Assembly: GCA_950106755.1 (NCBI GenBank)
Contig: OX467085.1
Coordinates: forward strand, 434,001-498,000
DNA: 64,000 nt
Direction of reading: 5' to 3'
Origin: Climacium dendroides
Taxonomy: Eukaryota; Streptophyta; Bryopsida; Hypnales; Climaciaceae
Shown here: piece after piece, positions 1 to 13,500 of the stretch
Layout: each line of letters begins with the position of its first letter
Position numbering within the stretch: the first letter of the stretch is position 1
Position numbers and translations under genes: made by a program
Notes under the pieces: model-generated
What the model saw: only the letters and a program-made list of their open reading frames with translations
Databases searched by the model: none
What the model was told of the DNA's origin: nothing

Positions 1-193
1 ACACCAAACCAATAAATTATATCGATTTGACGTGGAAGCATGTCCGAAAACATAACACACAAGTTGAAAACCTTCAAAATAACTAGGATTCATAGAAAAA
101 TGAAGTTTAAGAGAACCCTATTGATTCCCCACAGTTCTTCAATTGAACTTGTTTGAAAATAAAAGACTCTAGAAATCATGTTGGATTTGATAG
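1..193 (+). repeat. Representative satellite monomer (193-bp form)
   Basis: This first monomer is used here as the numbering standard. Visible internal landmarks are ATCGAT at 21-26, TGACGTGG at 28-35, a TTGAA/TTCAA inverted pair at 64-68 and 73-77 with a 4-base loop, the 10-bp palindrome TTCAATTGAA at 138-147, TCTAGA at 168-173, and an AAATC/GATTT inverted pair at 173-177 and 184-188. Recurrent variable sites are 8, 9, 24, 31, 38, 44, 51, 66, 67, 79, 81, 83, 96, 104, 111, 112, 120, 124, 130, 134, 147, 151, 154-155, the A-tract after 155, and 190. GC content is 62 of 193. The 192-bp form is exactly 64 codons, yet I found no sign of coding use. The phase chosen is arbitrary. Confidence 0.95.
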
Positions 194-3100
194 ACACCAA
201 ACCAATAAATTATATCGATTTGACGTGGAAGCATGTACGAAAACATAACACACAAGTTGAAAACCTTCAAAATAATTAGGATTCATAGAAAAATGAAGTT
301 TAAGAGAACCCTATTGATTCCCCACAGTTCTTCAATTGAACTTGTTTTAAAATAAAAGACTCTAGAAATCATGTTGGATTTGATAGACACCAAACCAATA
401 AATTATATCGATTTGACGTGGAAGCATGTCCGAAAACATAACACACAAGTTGAAAACCTTCAAAATAATTAGGATTCATAGAAAAATGACGTTTAAGAGA
501 ACCCTATTGATTCCCCACACTTCTTCAATTGAACTTCTTTTAAAAAAAAGACTCTAGAAATCATGTTGGATTTGGTAGACACCAAACCAATAAATTATAT
601 CGATTTGACGTGGAAGCATGTTCGAAAACATAACACACAAGTTGCACACCTTCAAAATAACTAGGATTCATAGAAAAATGAAGTTTAAGAGAACCCTATT
701 GCTTCCCCACACTTCTTCAATTGATCTTGCTTTCAAAAAAAGACTCTAGAAATCATGTTGGATTTGATAGACACCAAACCAATAAATTATATCGATTTGA
801 CGTGGAAGCATGTCCGAAAACATAACACACAAGTTGAAAACCTTCAAAATAATTAGGATTCATAGAAAAATGACGTTTAAGAGAACCCTGTTGATTCCCC
901 ACACTTCTTCAATTGAACTTGTTTTAAAAAAAAGACTCTAGAAATCATGTTGGATTTGATAGACACCAAACCAATAAATTATATCGATTTGACGTGGAAG
1001 CATGTCCGAAAACATAACACACAAGTTGAAAACCTTCAAAATAATTAGGATTCATAGAAAAATGAAGTTTAAGAGAACCCTATTGATTCCCCACAGTTCT
1101 TCAATTGAACTTGTTTTAAAATAAAAGACTCTAGAAATCATGTTGGATTTGATAGACACCAAACCAATAAATTATATCGATTTGACGTGGAAGCATGTCC
1201 GAAAACATAACACTCAAGTTGCAAACCTTCAAAATAATTAGGATTCATAGAAAAATGACGTTTAAGAGAACCCTATTGATTCCCCACACTTCTTCAATTG
1301 AACTTCTTTTAAAAAAAAGACTCTAGAAATCATGTTGGATTTGATAGACACCAAACCAATAAATTATATCGATTTGACGTGGAAGCATGTTCGAAAACAT
1401 AACACACAAGTTGCAAACCTTCAAAATAATTAGGATTCATAGAAAAATGAAGTTTAAGAGAACCCTATTGCTTCCCCACACTTCTTCAATTGATCTTGCT
1501 TTCAAAAAAAGACTCTAGAAATCATGTTGGATTTGATAGACACCAAACCAATAAATTATATCGATTTGACGTGGAAGCATGTCCGAAAACATAACACACA
1601 AGTTGAAAACCTTCAAAATAATTAGGATTCATAGAGAAATGACGTTTAAGAGAACCCTGTTGATTCCCCACACTTCTTCAATTGAACTTGTTTTAAAAAA
1701 AAGACTCTAGAAATCATGTTGGATTTGATAGACACCAAACCAATAAATTATATCGATTTGACGTGGAAGCATGTCCGAAAACATAACACACAAGTTGAAA
1801 ACCTTCAAAATAATTAGGATTCATAGAAAAATGAAGTTTAAAAGAACCCTGTTGATTCCCCACACTTCTTCAATTGAACTTGTTTTAAGAAAAAGACTCT
1901 AGAAATCATGTTGGATTTGATAGACACCAAACCAATAAATTATATCGATTTGACGTGGAAGCATGTCCGAAAACATAACACACAAGTTGAAAACCTTCAA
2001 AATAACTAGGATTCATAGAAAAATGAAGTTTAAGAGAACCCTATTGCTGCCCCACACTTCTTCAATTGAACTTCTTTTAAAAAAAAGACTCTAGAAATCA
2101 TGTTGGATTTGATAGACACCAAACCAATAAATTATATCGATTTGACGTGGAAGCATGTCCGAAAACATAACACACAAGTTGAAAACCTTCAAAATAACTA
2201 GGATTCATAGAAAAATGAAGTTTAAGAGAACCCTATTGATTCCCCACAGTTCTTCAATTGAACTTGTTTGAAAATAAAAGACTCTAGAAATCATGTTGGA
2301 TTTGATAGACACCAAACCAGTAAATTATATCGATTTGACGTGGAAGCATGTACGAAAACATAACACACAAGTTGAAAACCTTCAAAATAATTAGGATTCA
2401 TAGAAAAATGAAGTTTAAGAGAACCCTATTGATTCCCCACAGTTCTTCAATTGAACTTGTTTTAAAATAAAAGACTCTAGAAATCATGTTGGATTTGATA
2501 GACACCAAACCAATAAATTATATCGATTTGACGTGGAAGCATGTCCGAAAACATAACACACAAGTTGAAAACCTTCAAAATAATTAGGATTCATAGAAAA
2601 ATGACGTTTAAGAGAACCCTATTGATTCCCCACACTTCTTCAATTGAACTTCTTTTAAAAAAAAGACTCTAGAAATCATGTTGGATTTGGTAGACACCAA
2701 ACCAATAAATTATATCGATTTGACGTGGAAGCATGTTCGAAAACATAACACACAAGTTGCACACCTTCAAAATAACTAGGATTCATAGAAAAATGAAGTT
2801 TAAGAGAACCCTATTGCTTCCCCACACTTCTTCAATTGATCTTGCTTTCAAAAAAAGACTCTAGAAATCATGTTGGATTTGATAGACACCAAACCAATAA
2901 ATTATATCGATTTGACGTGGAAGCATGTCCGAAAACATAACACACAAGTTGAAAACCTTCAAAATAATTAGGATTCATAGAAAAATGACGTTTAAGAGAA
3001 CCCTGTTGATTCCCCACACTTCTTCAATTGAACTTGTTTTAAAAAAAAGACTCTAGAAATCATGTTGGATTTGATAGACACCAAACCAATAAATTATATC

Positions 3101-3269
3101 GATTTGACGTGGAAGCATGTCCGAAAACATAACACACAAGTTGAAAACCTTCAAAATAACTAGGATTCATAGAAAAATGAAGGTTAAGAGAACCCTATTG
3201 CTTCCCCACACTTCTTCAATTGAACTTCTTTTAAAAAAAAGACTCTAGAAATCATGTTGGATTTGATAG
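1..3269 (+). repeat. 11-monomer spacing (2115 bp) and four-monomer cassette
   Basis: The monomers at 1, 194, 387, 579 and 771 recur at 2116, 2309, 2502, 2694 and 2886, an offset of 2115 bp (11 x 192 + 3). Shared rare markers make this convincing. The second monomer carries 'gtacg' (site 44 A) in both copies, near 236 and 2351, and the fourth carries 'gttgcacacc' in both. The match covers 1-962 and 2116-3077. The next monomers (963 and 3078) differ at several sites. The leading cassette of four returns at 3270 (a 6-monomer step of 1154 bp, without the gtacg marker) and again at 8078. Between 963 and 2115 lie ordinary mixed monomers. Confidence 0.85.
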
Positions 3270-3655
3270 ACACCAAACCAATAAATTATATCGATTTGAC
3301 GTGGAAGCATGTCCGAAAACATAACACACAAGTTGAAAACCTTCAAAATAACTAGGATTCATAGAAAAATGAAGTTTAAGAGAACCCTATTGATTCCCCA
3401 CAGTTCTTCAATTGAACTTGTTTGAAAATAAAAGACTCTAGAAATCATGTTGGATTTGATAGACACCAAACCAATAAATTATATCGATTTGACGTGGAAG
3501 CATGTCCGAAAACATAACACACAAGTTGAAAACCTTCAAAATAATTAGGATTCATAGAAAAATGAAGTTTAAGAGAACCCTATTGATTCCCCACAGTTCT
3601 TCAATTGAACTTGTTTTAAAATAAAAGACTCTAGAAATCATGTTGGATTTGATAG
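3270..3655 (+). repeat. Two 193-bp monomers linking to the trimer block
   Basis: The monomers at 3270 and 3463 are both 193 bp and both carry 'acagttc' at site 134. The first has 'gtttgaaaat' and the second 'gttttaaaat' in the A-rich tract. They match the first two members of the cassette at 1 and 2116, except that the second has the common 'gtccg' instead of 'gtacg'. They sit directly before the regular trimer region. Confidence 0.8.
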
Positions 3656-6600
3656 ACACCAAACCAATAAATTATATCGATTTGACGTGGAAGCATGTCC
3701 GAAAACATAACACACAAGTTGAAAACCTTCAAAATAATTAGGATTCATAGAAAAATGACGTTTAAGAGAACCCTATTGATTCCCCACACTTCTTCAATTG
3801 AACTTCTTTTAAAAAAAAGACTCTAGAAATCATGTTGGATTTGGTAGACACCAAACCAATAAATTATATCGATTTGACGTGGAAGCATGTTCGAAAACAT
3901 AACACACAAGTTGCAAACCTTCAAAATAACTAGGATTCATAGAAAAATGAAGTTTAAGAGAACCCTATTGCTTCCCCACACTTCTTCAATTGATCTTGCT
4001 TTCAAAAAAAGACTCTAGAAATCATGTTGGATTTGATAGACACCAAACCAATAAATTATATCGATTTGACGTGGAAGCATGTCCGAAAACATAACACACA
4101 AGTTGAAAACCTTCAAAATAATTAGGATTCATAGAAAAATGAAGTTTAAGAGAACCCTATTGATTCCCCACAGTTCTTCAATTGAACTTGTTTTAAAATA
4201 AAAGACTCTAGAAATCATGTTGGATTTGATAGACACCAAACCAATAAATTATATCGATTTGACGTGGAAGCATGTCCGAAAACATAACACACAAGTTGAA
4301 AACCTTCAAAATAATTAGGATTCATAGAAAAATGACGTTTAAGAGAACCCTATTGATTCCCCACACTTCTTCAATTGAACTTCTTTTAAAAAAAAGACTC
4401 TAGAAATCATGTTGGATTTGGTAGACACCAAACCAATAAATTATATCGATTTGACGTGGAAGCATGTTCGAAAACATAACACACAAGTTGCAAACCTTCA
4501 AAATAACTAGGATTCATAGAAAAATGAAGTTTAAGAGAACCCTCTTGCTTCCCCACACTTCTTCAATTGATCTTGCTTTCAAAAAAAGACTCTAGAAATC
4601 ATGTTGGATTTGATAGACACCAAACCAATAAATTATATCGATTTGACGTGGAAGCATGTCCGAAAACATAACACACAAGTTGAAAACCTTCAAAATAATT
4701 AGGATTCATAGAAAAATGAAGTTTAAGAGAACCCTATTGATTCCCCACAGTTCTTCAATTGAACTTGTTTCAAAATAAAAGACTCTAGAAATCATGTTGG
4801 ATTTGATAGACACCAAACCAATAAATTATATCGATTTGACGTGGAAGCATGTCCGAAAACATAACACACAAGTTGCAAACCTTCAAAATAATTAGGATTC
4901 ATAGAAAAATGACGTTTAAGAGAACCCTATTGATTCCCCACACTTCTTCAATTGAACTTCTTTTAAAAAAAAGACTCTAGAAATCATGTTGGATTTGATA
5001 GACACCAAACCAATAAATTATATCGATTTGACGTGGAAGCATGTTCGAAAACATAACACACAAGTTGCAAACCTTCAAAATAACTAGGATTCATAGAAAA
5101 ATGAAGTTTAAGAGAACCCTATTGCTTCCCCACACTTCTTCAATTGATCTTGCTTTCAAAAAAAGACTCTAGAAATCATGTTGGATTTGATAGACACCAA
5201 ACCAATAAATTATATCGATTTGACGTGGAAGCATGTCCGAAAACATAACACACAAGTTGAAAACCTTCAAAATAATTAGGATTCATAGAGAAATGACGTT
5301 TAAGAGAACCCTGTTGATTCCCCACAGTTCTTCAATTGAACTTGTTTTAAAATAAAAGACTCTAGAAATCATGTTGGATTTGATAGACACCAAACCAATA
5401 AATTATATCGATTTGACGTGGAAGCATGTCCGAAAACATAACACACAAGTTGAAAACCTTCAAAATAATTAGGATTCATAGAAAAATGACGTTTAAGAGA
5501 ACCCTATTGATTCCCCACACTTCTTCAATTGAACTTCTTTTAAAAAAAAGACTCTAGAAATCATGTTGGATTTGGTAGACACCAAACCAATAAATTATAT
5601 CGATTTGACGTGGAAGCATGTTCGAAAACATAACACACAAGTTGCAAACCTTCAAAATAACTAGGATTCATAGAAAAATGAAGTTTAAGAGAACCCTCTT
5701 GCTTCCCCACACTTCTTCAATTGATCTTGCTTTCAAAAAAAGACTCTAGAAATCATGTTGGATTTGATAGACACCAAACCAATAAATTATATCGATTTGA
5801 CGTGGAAGCATGTCCGAAAACATAACACACAAGTTGAAAACCTTCAAAATAATTAGGATTCATAGAAAAATGAAGTTTAAGAGAACCCTATTGATTCCCC
5901 ACAGTTCTTCAATTGAACTTGTTTCAAAATAAAAGACTCTAGAAATCATGTTGGATTTGATAGACACCAAACCAATAAATTATATCGATTTGACGTGGAA
6001 GCATGTCCGAAAACATAACACACAAGTTGCAAACCTTCAAAATAATTAGGATTCATAGAAAAATGACGTTTAAGAGAACCCTATTGATTCCCCACACTTC
6101 TTCAATTGAACTTCTTTTAAAAAAAAGACTCTAGAAATCATGTTGGATTTGATAGACACCAAACCAATAAATTATATCGATTTGACGTGGAAGCATGTTC
6201 GAAAACATAACACACAAGTTGCAAACCTTCAAAATAACTAGGATTCATAGAAAAATGAAGTTTAAGAGAACCCTATTGCTTCCCCACACTTCTTCAATTG
6301 ATCTTGCTTTCAAAAAAAGACTCTAGAAATCATGTTGGATTTGATAGACACCAAACCAATAAATTATATCGATTTGACGTGGAAGCATGTCCGAAAACAT
6401 AACACACAAGTTGAAAACCTTCAAAATAATTAGGATTCATAGAGAAATGACGTTTAAGAGAACCCTGTTGATTCCCCACAGTTCTTCAATTGAACTTGTT
6501 TTAAAATAAAAGACTCTAGAAATCATGTTGGATTTGATAGACACCAAACCAATAAATTATATCGATTTGACGTGGAAGCATGTCCGAAAACATAACACAC

Positions 6601-7693
6601 AAGTTGAAAACCTTCAAAATAATTAGGATTCATAGAAAAATGACGTTTAAGAGAACCCTATTGATTCCCCACACTTCTTCAATTGAACTTCTTTTAAAAA
6701 AAAGACTCTAGAAATCATGTTGGATTTGGTAGACACCAAACCAATAAATTATATCGATTTGACGTGGAAGCATGTTCGAAAACATAACACACAAGTTGCA
6801 AACCTTCAAAATAACTAGGATTCATAGAAAAATGAAGTTTAAGAGAACCCTCTTGCTTCCCCACACTTCTTCAATTGATCTTGCTTTCAAAAAAAGACTC
6901 TAGAAATCATGTTGGATTTGATAGACACCAAACCAATAAATTATATCGATTTGACGTGGAAGCATGTCCGAAAACATAACACACAAGTTGAAAACCTTCA
7001 AAATAATTAGGATTCATAGAAAAATGAAGTTTAAGAGAACCCTATTGATTCCCCACAGTTCTTCAATTGAACTTGTTTCAAAATAAAAGACTCTAGAAAT
7101 CATGTTGGATTTGATAGACACCAAACCAATAAATTATATCGATTTGACGTGGAAGCATGTCCGAAAACATAACACACAAGTTGCAAACCTTCAAAATAAT
7201 TAGGATTCATAGAAAAATGACGTTTAAGAGAACCCTATTGATTCCCCACACTTCTTCAATTGAACTTCTTTTAAAAAAAAGACTCTAGAAATCATGTTGG
7301 ATTTGATAGACACCAAACCAATAAATTATATCGATTTGACGTGGAAGCATGTTCGAAAACATAACACACAAGTTGCAAACCTTCAAAATAACTAGGATTC
7401 ATAGAAAAATGAAGTTTAAGAGAACCCTATTGCTTCCCCACACTTCTTCAATTGATCTTGCTTTCAAAAAAAGACTCTAGAAATCATGTTGGATTTGATA
7501 GACACCAAACCAATAAATTATATCGATTTGACGTGGAAGCATGTCCGAAAACATAACACACAAGTTGAAAACCTTCAAAATAATTAGGATTCATAGAGAA
7601 ATGACGTTTAAGAGAACCCTGTTGATTCCCCACACTTCTTCAATTGAACTTGTTTTAAAAAAAAGACTCTAGAAATCATGTTGGATTTGATAG
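3656..7693 (+). repeat. Nested HOR: 577-bp trimer inside 1154-bp hexamer
   Basis: Seven consecutive trimers start at 3656, 4233, 4810, 5387, 5964, 6541 and 7118. Each has a monomer with 'tgacgttt' and 'cttctttt', then one with 'gttcg' and 'gatcttgctttc', then a 193-bp monomer with 'acagttc'. From 4233 trimers alternate in two versions, giving a hexamer of 1154 bp at 4233-5386, 5387-6540 and 6541-7693. The marker 'ccctcttg' appears once per hexamer at 4541, 5695 and 6849, exactly 1154 bp apart. 'catagagaaatgacg' also appears once per hexamer, in the monomers at 5194, 6348 and 7502. The last monomer of the third hexamer (7502) departs from the others: it is 192 bp and has 'acacttc'. This is the most regular block in the first third of the window. 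Confidence 0.93.
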
Positions 7694-10576
7694 ACACCAA
7701 ACCAATAAATTATATCGATTTGACGTGGAAGCATGTCCGAAAACATAACACACAAGTTGAAAACCTTCAAAATAATTAGGATTCATAGAAAAATGACGTT
7801 TAAGAGAACCCTGTTGATTCCCCACACTTCTTCAATTGAACTTGTTTTAAGAAAAAGACTCTAGAAATCATGTTGGATTTGATAGACACCAAACCAATAA
7901 ATTATATCGATTTGACGTGGAAGCATGTCCGAAAACATAACACACAAGTTGAAAACCTTCAAAATAACTAGGATTCATAGAAAAATGAAGTTTAAGAGAA
8001 CCCTATTGCTTCCCCACACTTCTTCAATTGAACTTCTTTTAAAAAAAAGACTCTAGAAATCATGTTGGATTTGATAGACACCAAACCAATAAATTATATC
8101 GATTTGACGTGGAAGCATGTCCGAAAACATAACACACAAGTTGAAAACCTTCAAAATAACTAGGATTCATAGAAAAATGAAGTTTAAGAGAACCCTATTG
8201 ATTCCCCACAGTTCTTCAATTGAACTTGTTTGAAAATAAAAGACTCTAGAAATCATGTTGGATTTGATAGACACCAAACCAATAAATTATATCGATTTGA
8301 CGTGGAAGCATGTACGAAAACATAACACACAAGTTGAAAACCTTCAAAATAATTAGGATTCATAGAAAAATGAAGTTTAAGAGAACCCTATTGATTCCCC
8401 ACACTTCTTCAATTGAACTTGTTTTAAAATAAAAGACTCTAGAAATCATGTTGGATTTGATAGACACCAAACCAATAAATTATATCGATTTGACGTGGAA
8501 GCATGTCCGAAAACATAACACACAAGTTGAAAACCTTCAAAATAATTAGGATTCATAGAAAAATGAAGTTTAAGAGAACCCTATTGATTCCCCACACTTC
8601 TTCAATTGAACTTCTTTTAAAAAAAAGACTCTAGAAATCATGTTGGATTTGGTAGACACCAAACCAATAAATTATATCGATTTGACGTGGAAGCATGTTC
8701 GAAAACATAACACACAAGTTGCAAACCTTCAAAATAACTAGGATTCATAGAAAAATGAAGTTTAAGAGAACCCTATTGCTTCCCCACACTTCTTCAATTG
8801 ATCTTGCTTTCAAAAAAAGACTCTAGAAATCATGTTGGATTTGATAGACACCAAACCAATAAATTATATCGATTTGACGTGGAAGCATGTCCGAAAACAT
8901 AACACACAAGTTGAAAACCTTCAAAATAATTAGGATTCATAGAGAAATGACGTTTAAGAGAACCCTGTTGATTCCCCACACTTCTTCAATTGATCTTCTT
9001 TTAAAAAAAAGACTCTAGAAATCATGTTGGATTTGATAGACACCAAACCAATAAATTATATCGATTTGACGTGGAAGCATGTCCGAAAACATAACACACA
9101 AGTTGAAAACCTTCAAAATAATTAGGATTCATAGAAAAATGACGTTTAAGAGAACCCTGTTGATTCCCCACACTTCTTCAATTGAACTTGTTTTAAAAAA
9201 AAGACTCTAGAAATCATGTTGGATTTGATAGACACCAAACCAATAAATTATATCGATTTGACGTGGAAGCATGTCCGAAAACATAACTCACAAGTTGAAA
9301 ACCTTCAAAATAACTAGGATTCATAGAAAAATGAAGTTTAAGAGAACCCTCTTGCTTCCCCACACTTCTTCAATTGAACTTGTTTTAAAAAAAAGACTCT
9401 AGAAATCATGTTGGATTTGATAGACACCAAACCAATAAATTATATCGATTTGACGTGGAAGCATGTCCGAAAACATAACACACAAGTTGCAAACCTTCAA
9501 AATAATTAGGATTCATAGAGAATTGAAGTTTAAAAGAACCCTGTTGATTCCCCACACTTCTTCAATTGATCTTGCTTTCAAAAAAAGACTCTAGAAATCA
9601 TGTTGGATTTGATAGACACCAAACCAATAAATTATATCGATTTGACGTGGAAGCATGTCCGAAAACATAACACACAAGTTGCAAACCTTCAAAATAATTA
9701 GGATTCATAGAAAAATGACGTTTAAGAGAACCCTATTGATTCCCCACACTTCTTCAATTGAACTTCTTTTAAAAAAAAGACTCTAGAAATCATGTTGGAT
9801 TTGATAGACACCAAACCAATAAATTATATCGATTTGACGTGGAAGCATGTCCGAAAACATAACACACAAGTTGAAAACCTTCAAAATAATTAGGATTCAT
9901 AGAAAAATGAAGTTTAAGAGAACCCTATTGATTCCCCACAGTTCTTCAATTGAACTTGTTTTAAAATAAAAGACTCTAGAAATCATGTTGGATTTGATAG
10001 ACACCAAACCAATAAATTATATCGATTTGACGTGGAAGCATGTCCGAAAACATAACACACAAGTTGAAAACCTTCAAAATAATTAGGATTCATAGAAAAA
10101 TGAAGTTTAAGAGAACCCTGTTGATTCCCCACACTTCTTCAATTGAACTTGTTTTAAAAAAAAGACTCTAGAAATCATGTTGGATTTGATAGACACCAAA
10201 CCAATAAATTATATCGATTTGACGTGGAAGCATGTCCGAAAACATAACACACAAGTTGAAAACCTTCAAAATAATTAGGATTCATAGAAAAATGACGTTT
10301 AAGAGAACCCTGTTGATTCCCCACACTTCTTCAATTGAACTTGTTTTAAAAAAAAGACTCTAGAAATCATGTTGGATTTGATAGACACCAAACCAATAAA
10401 TTATATCGATTTGACGTGGAAGCATGTCCGAAAACATAACACACAAGTTGAAAACCTTCAAAATAATTAGGATTCATAGAAAAATGACGTTTAAGAGAAC
10501 CCTGTTGATTCCCCACACTTCTTCAATTGAACTTGTTTTAAAAAAAAGACTCTAGAAATCATGTTGGATTTGATAG
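7694..10576 (+). repeat. Mixed satellite monomers, no clear HOR
   Basis: Fifteen monomers with changing haplotypes. The four-monomer cassette first seen at 1 returns at 8078-8847, with gtacg near 8313 and gttcg near 8699. The cassette's third member here has 'tgaagttt' where earlier copies have 'tgacgttt', and its second combines 'acacttc' with the 193-bp tract, a rare pairing. The monomer at about 9425 has 'gagaattgaag', a marker that returns near 18735, 41986 and 45061. Towards the end (about 10000-10576) monomers with 'ccctgttg' become common, leading into the next zone. Confidence 0.75.
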
Positions 10577-13500
10577 ACACCAAACCAATAAATTATATCG
10601 ATTTGACGTGGAACCATGTCCGAAAACATAACACACAAGTTGAAAACCTTCAAAATAACTAGGATTCATAGAAAAATGAAGTTTAAGAGAACCCTATTGC
10701 TTCCCGACACTTCTTCAATTGAACTTCTTTTAAAAAAAAGACTCTAGAAATCATGTTGGATTTGATAGACACCAAACCAATAAATTATATCGATTTGACG
10801 TGGAAGCATGTCCGAAAACATAACACACAAGTTGAAAACCTTCAAAATGACTAGGATTCATAGAAAAATGAAGTTTAAGAGAACCCTATTGATTCCCCAC
10901 AGTTCTTCAATTGAACTTGTTTCAAAAAAAAGACTCTAGAAATCATGTTGGATTTGATAGACACCAAACCAATAAATTATATCGATTTGACGTGGAACCA
11001 TGTCCGAAAACATAACACACAAGTTGAAAACCTTCAAAATAACTAGGATTCATAGAAAAATGAAGTTTAAGAGAACCCTATTGCTTCCCGACACTTCTTC
11101 AATTGAACTTCTTTTAAAAAAAAGACTCTAGAAATCATGTTGGATTTGATAGACACCAAACCAATAAATTATATCGATTTGACGTGGAAGCATGTCCGAA
11201 AACATAACACACAAGTTGAAAACCTTCAAAATAACTAGGATTCATAGAAAAATGAAGTTTAAGAGAACCCTATTGATTCCCCACAGTTCTTCAATTGAAC
11301 TTGTTTCAAAAAAAAGACTCTAGAAATCATGTTGGATTTGATAGACACCAAACCAATAAATTATATCCATTTGACGTGGAACCATGTCCGAAAACATAAC
11401 ACACAAGTTGAAAACCTTCAAAATAACTAGGATTCATAGAAAAATGAAGTTTAAGAGAACCCTGTTGATTCCCCACACTTCTTCAATTGAACTTGTTTTA
11501 AAAAAAAGACTCTAGAAATCATGTTGGATTTGATAGACACCAAACCAATAAATTATATCGATTTGACGTGGAAGCATGTCCGAAAACATAACACACAAGT
11601 TGAAAACCTTCAAAATAATTAGGATTCATAGAAAAATGACGTTTAAGAGAACCCTGTTGATTCCCCACACTTCTTCAATTGAACTTGTTTTAAAAAAAAG
11701 ACTCTAGAAATCATGTTGGATTTGATAGACACCAAACCAATAAATTATATCGATTTGACGTGGAAGCATGTCCGAAAACATAACACACAAGTTGAAAACC
11801 TTCAAAATAATTAGGATTCATAGAAAAATGACGTTTAAGAGAACCCTGTTGATTCCCCACACTTCTTCAATTGAACTTGTTTTAAAAAAAAGACTCTAGA
11901 AATCATGTTGGATTTGATAGACACCAAACCAATAAATTATATCGATTTGACGTGGAACCATGTCCGAAAACATAACACACAAGTTGAAAACCTTCAAAAT
12001 AACTAGGATTCATAGAAAAATGAAGTTTAAGAGAACCCTATTGCTTCCCGACACTTCTTCAATTGAACTTCTTTTAAAAAAAAGACTCTAGAAATCATGT
12101 TGGATTTGATAGACACCAAACCAATAAATTATATCGATTTGACGTGGAAGCATGTCCGAAAACATAACACACAAGTTGAAAACCTTCAAAATAACTAGGA
12201 TTCATAGAAAAATGAAGTTTAAGAGAACCCTTTTGATTCCCCACAGTTCTTCAATTGAACTTGTTTCAAAAAAAAGACTCTAGAAATCATGTTGGATTTG
12301 ATAGACACCAAACCAATAAATTATATCGATTTGACGTGGAACCATGTCCGAAAACATAACACACAAGTTGAAAACCTTCAAAATAACTAGGATTCATAGA
12401 AAAATGAAGTTTAAGAGAACCCTATTGCTTCCCGACACTTCTTCAATTGAACTTCTTTTAAAAAAAAGACTCTAGAAATCATGTTGGATTTGATAGACAC
12501 CAAACCAATAAATTATATCGATTTGACGTGGAAGCATGTCCGAAAACATAACACACAAGTTGAAAACCTTCAAAATAACTAGGATTCATAGAAAAATGAA
12601 GTTTAAGAGAACCCTATTGATTCCCCACAGTTCTTCAATTGAACTTGTTTTAAAAAAAAGACTCTAGAAATCATGTTGGATTTGATAGACACCAAACCAA
12701 TAAATTATATCGATTTGACGTGGAAGCATGTCCGAAAACATAACACACAAGTTGAAAACCTTCAAAATAACTAGGATTCATAGAAAAATGACGTTTAAGA
12801 GAACCCTGTTGATTCCCCACACTTCTTCAATTGAACTTGTTTTAAAAAAAAGACTCTAGAAATCATGTTGGATTTGATAGACACCAAACCAATAAATTAT
12901 ATCGATTTGACGTGGAACCATGTCCGAAAACATAACACACAAGTTGAAAACCTTCAAAATAACTAGGATTCATAGAAAAATGAAGTTTAAGAGAACCCTA
13001 TTGCTTCCCGACACTTCTTCAATTGAACTTCTTTTAAAAAAAAGACTCTAGAAATCATGTTGGATTTGATAGACACCAAACCAATAAATTATATCGATTT
13101 GACGTGGAAGCATGTCCGAAAACATAACACACAAGTTGAAAACCTTCAAAATAACTAGGATTCATAGAAAAATGAAGTTTAAGAGAACCCTTTTGATTCC
13201 CCACAGTTCTTCAATTGAACTTGTTTCAAAAAAAAGACTCTAGAAATCATGTTGGATTTGATAGACACCAAACCAATAAATTATATCGATTTGACGTGGA
13301 ACCATGTCCGAAAACATAACACACAAGTTGAAAACCTTCAAAATAACTAGGATTCATAGAAAAATGAAGTTTAAGAGAACCCTGTTGATTCCCCACACTT
13401 CTTCAATTGAACTTGTTTTAAAAAAAAGACTCTAGAAATCATGTTGGATTTGATAGACACCAAACCAATAAATTATATCGATTTGACGTGGAAGCATGTC

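Noticed and set aside
41..60. CENP-B box
   Set aside because: 'ttttcggacatgcttcc' on the minus strand shares TTCG with the box, but it lacks the required A and the CGGG end. The plus-strand 'gttcgaaaacata' of some left-arm monomers fails as well.
111..125. Telomere-like repeat in 'gaaccctattg'
   Set aside because: One CCCTA per monomer matches part of the telomere motif, but it is never in tandem and the base after CCCT varies among all four, so it is coincidence.
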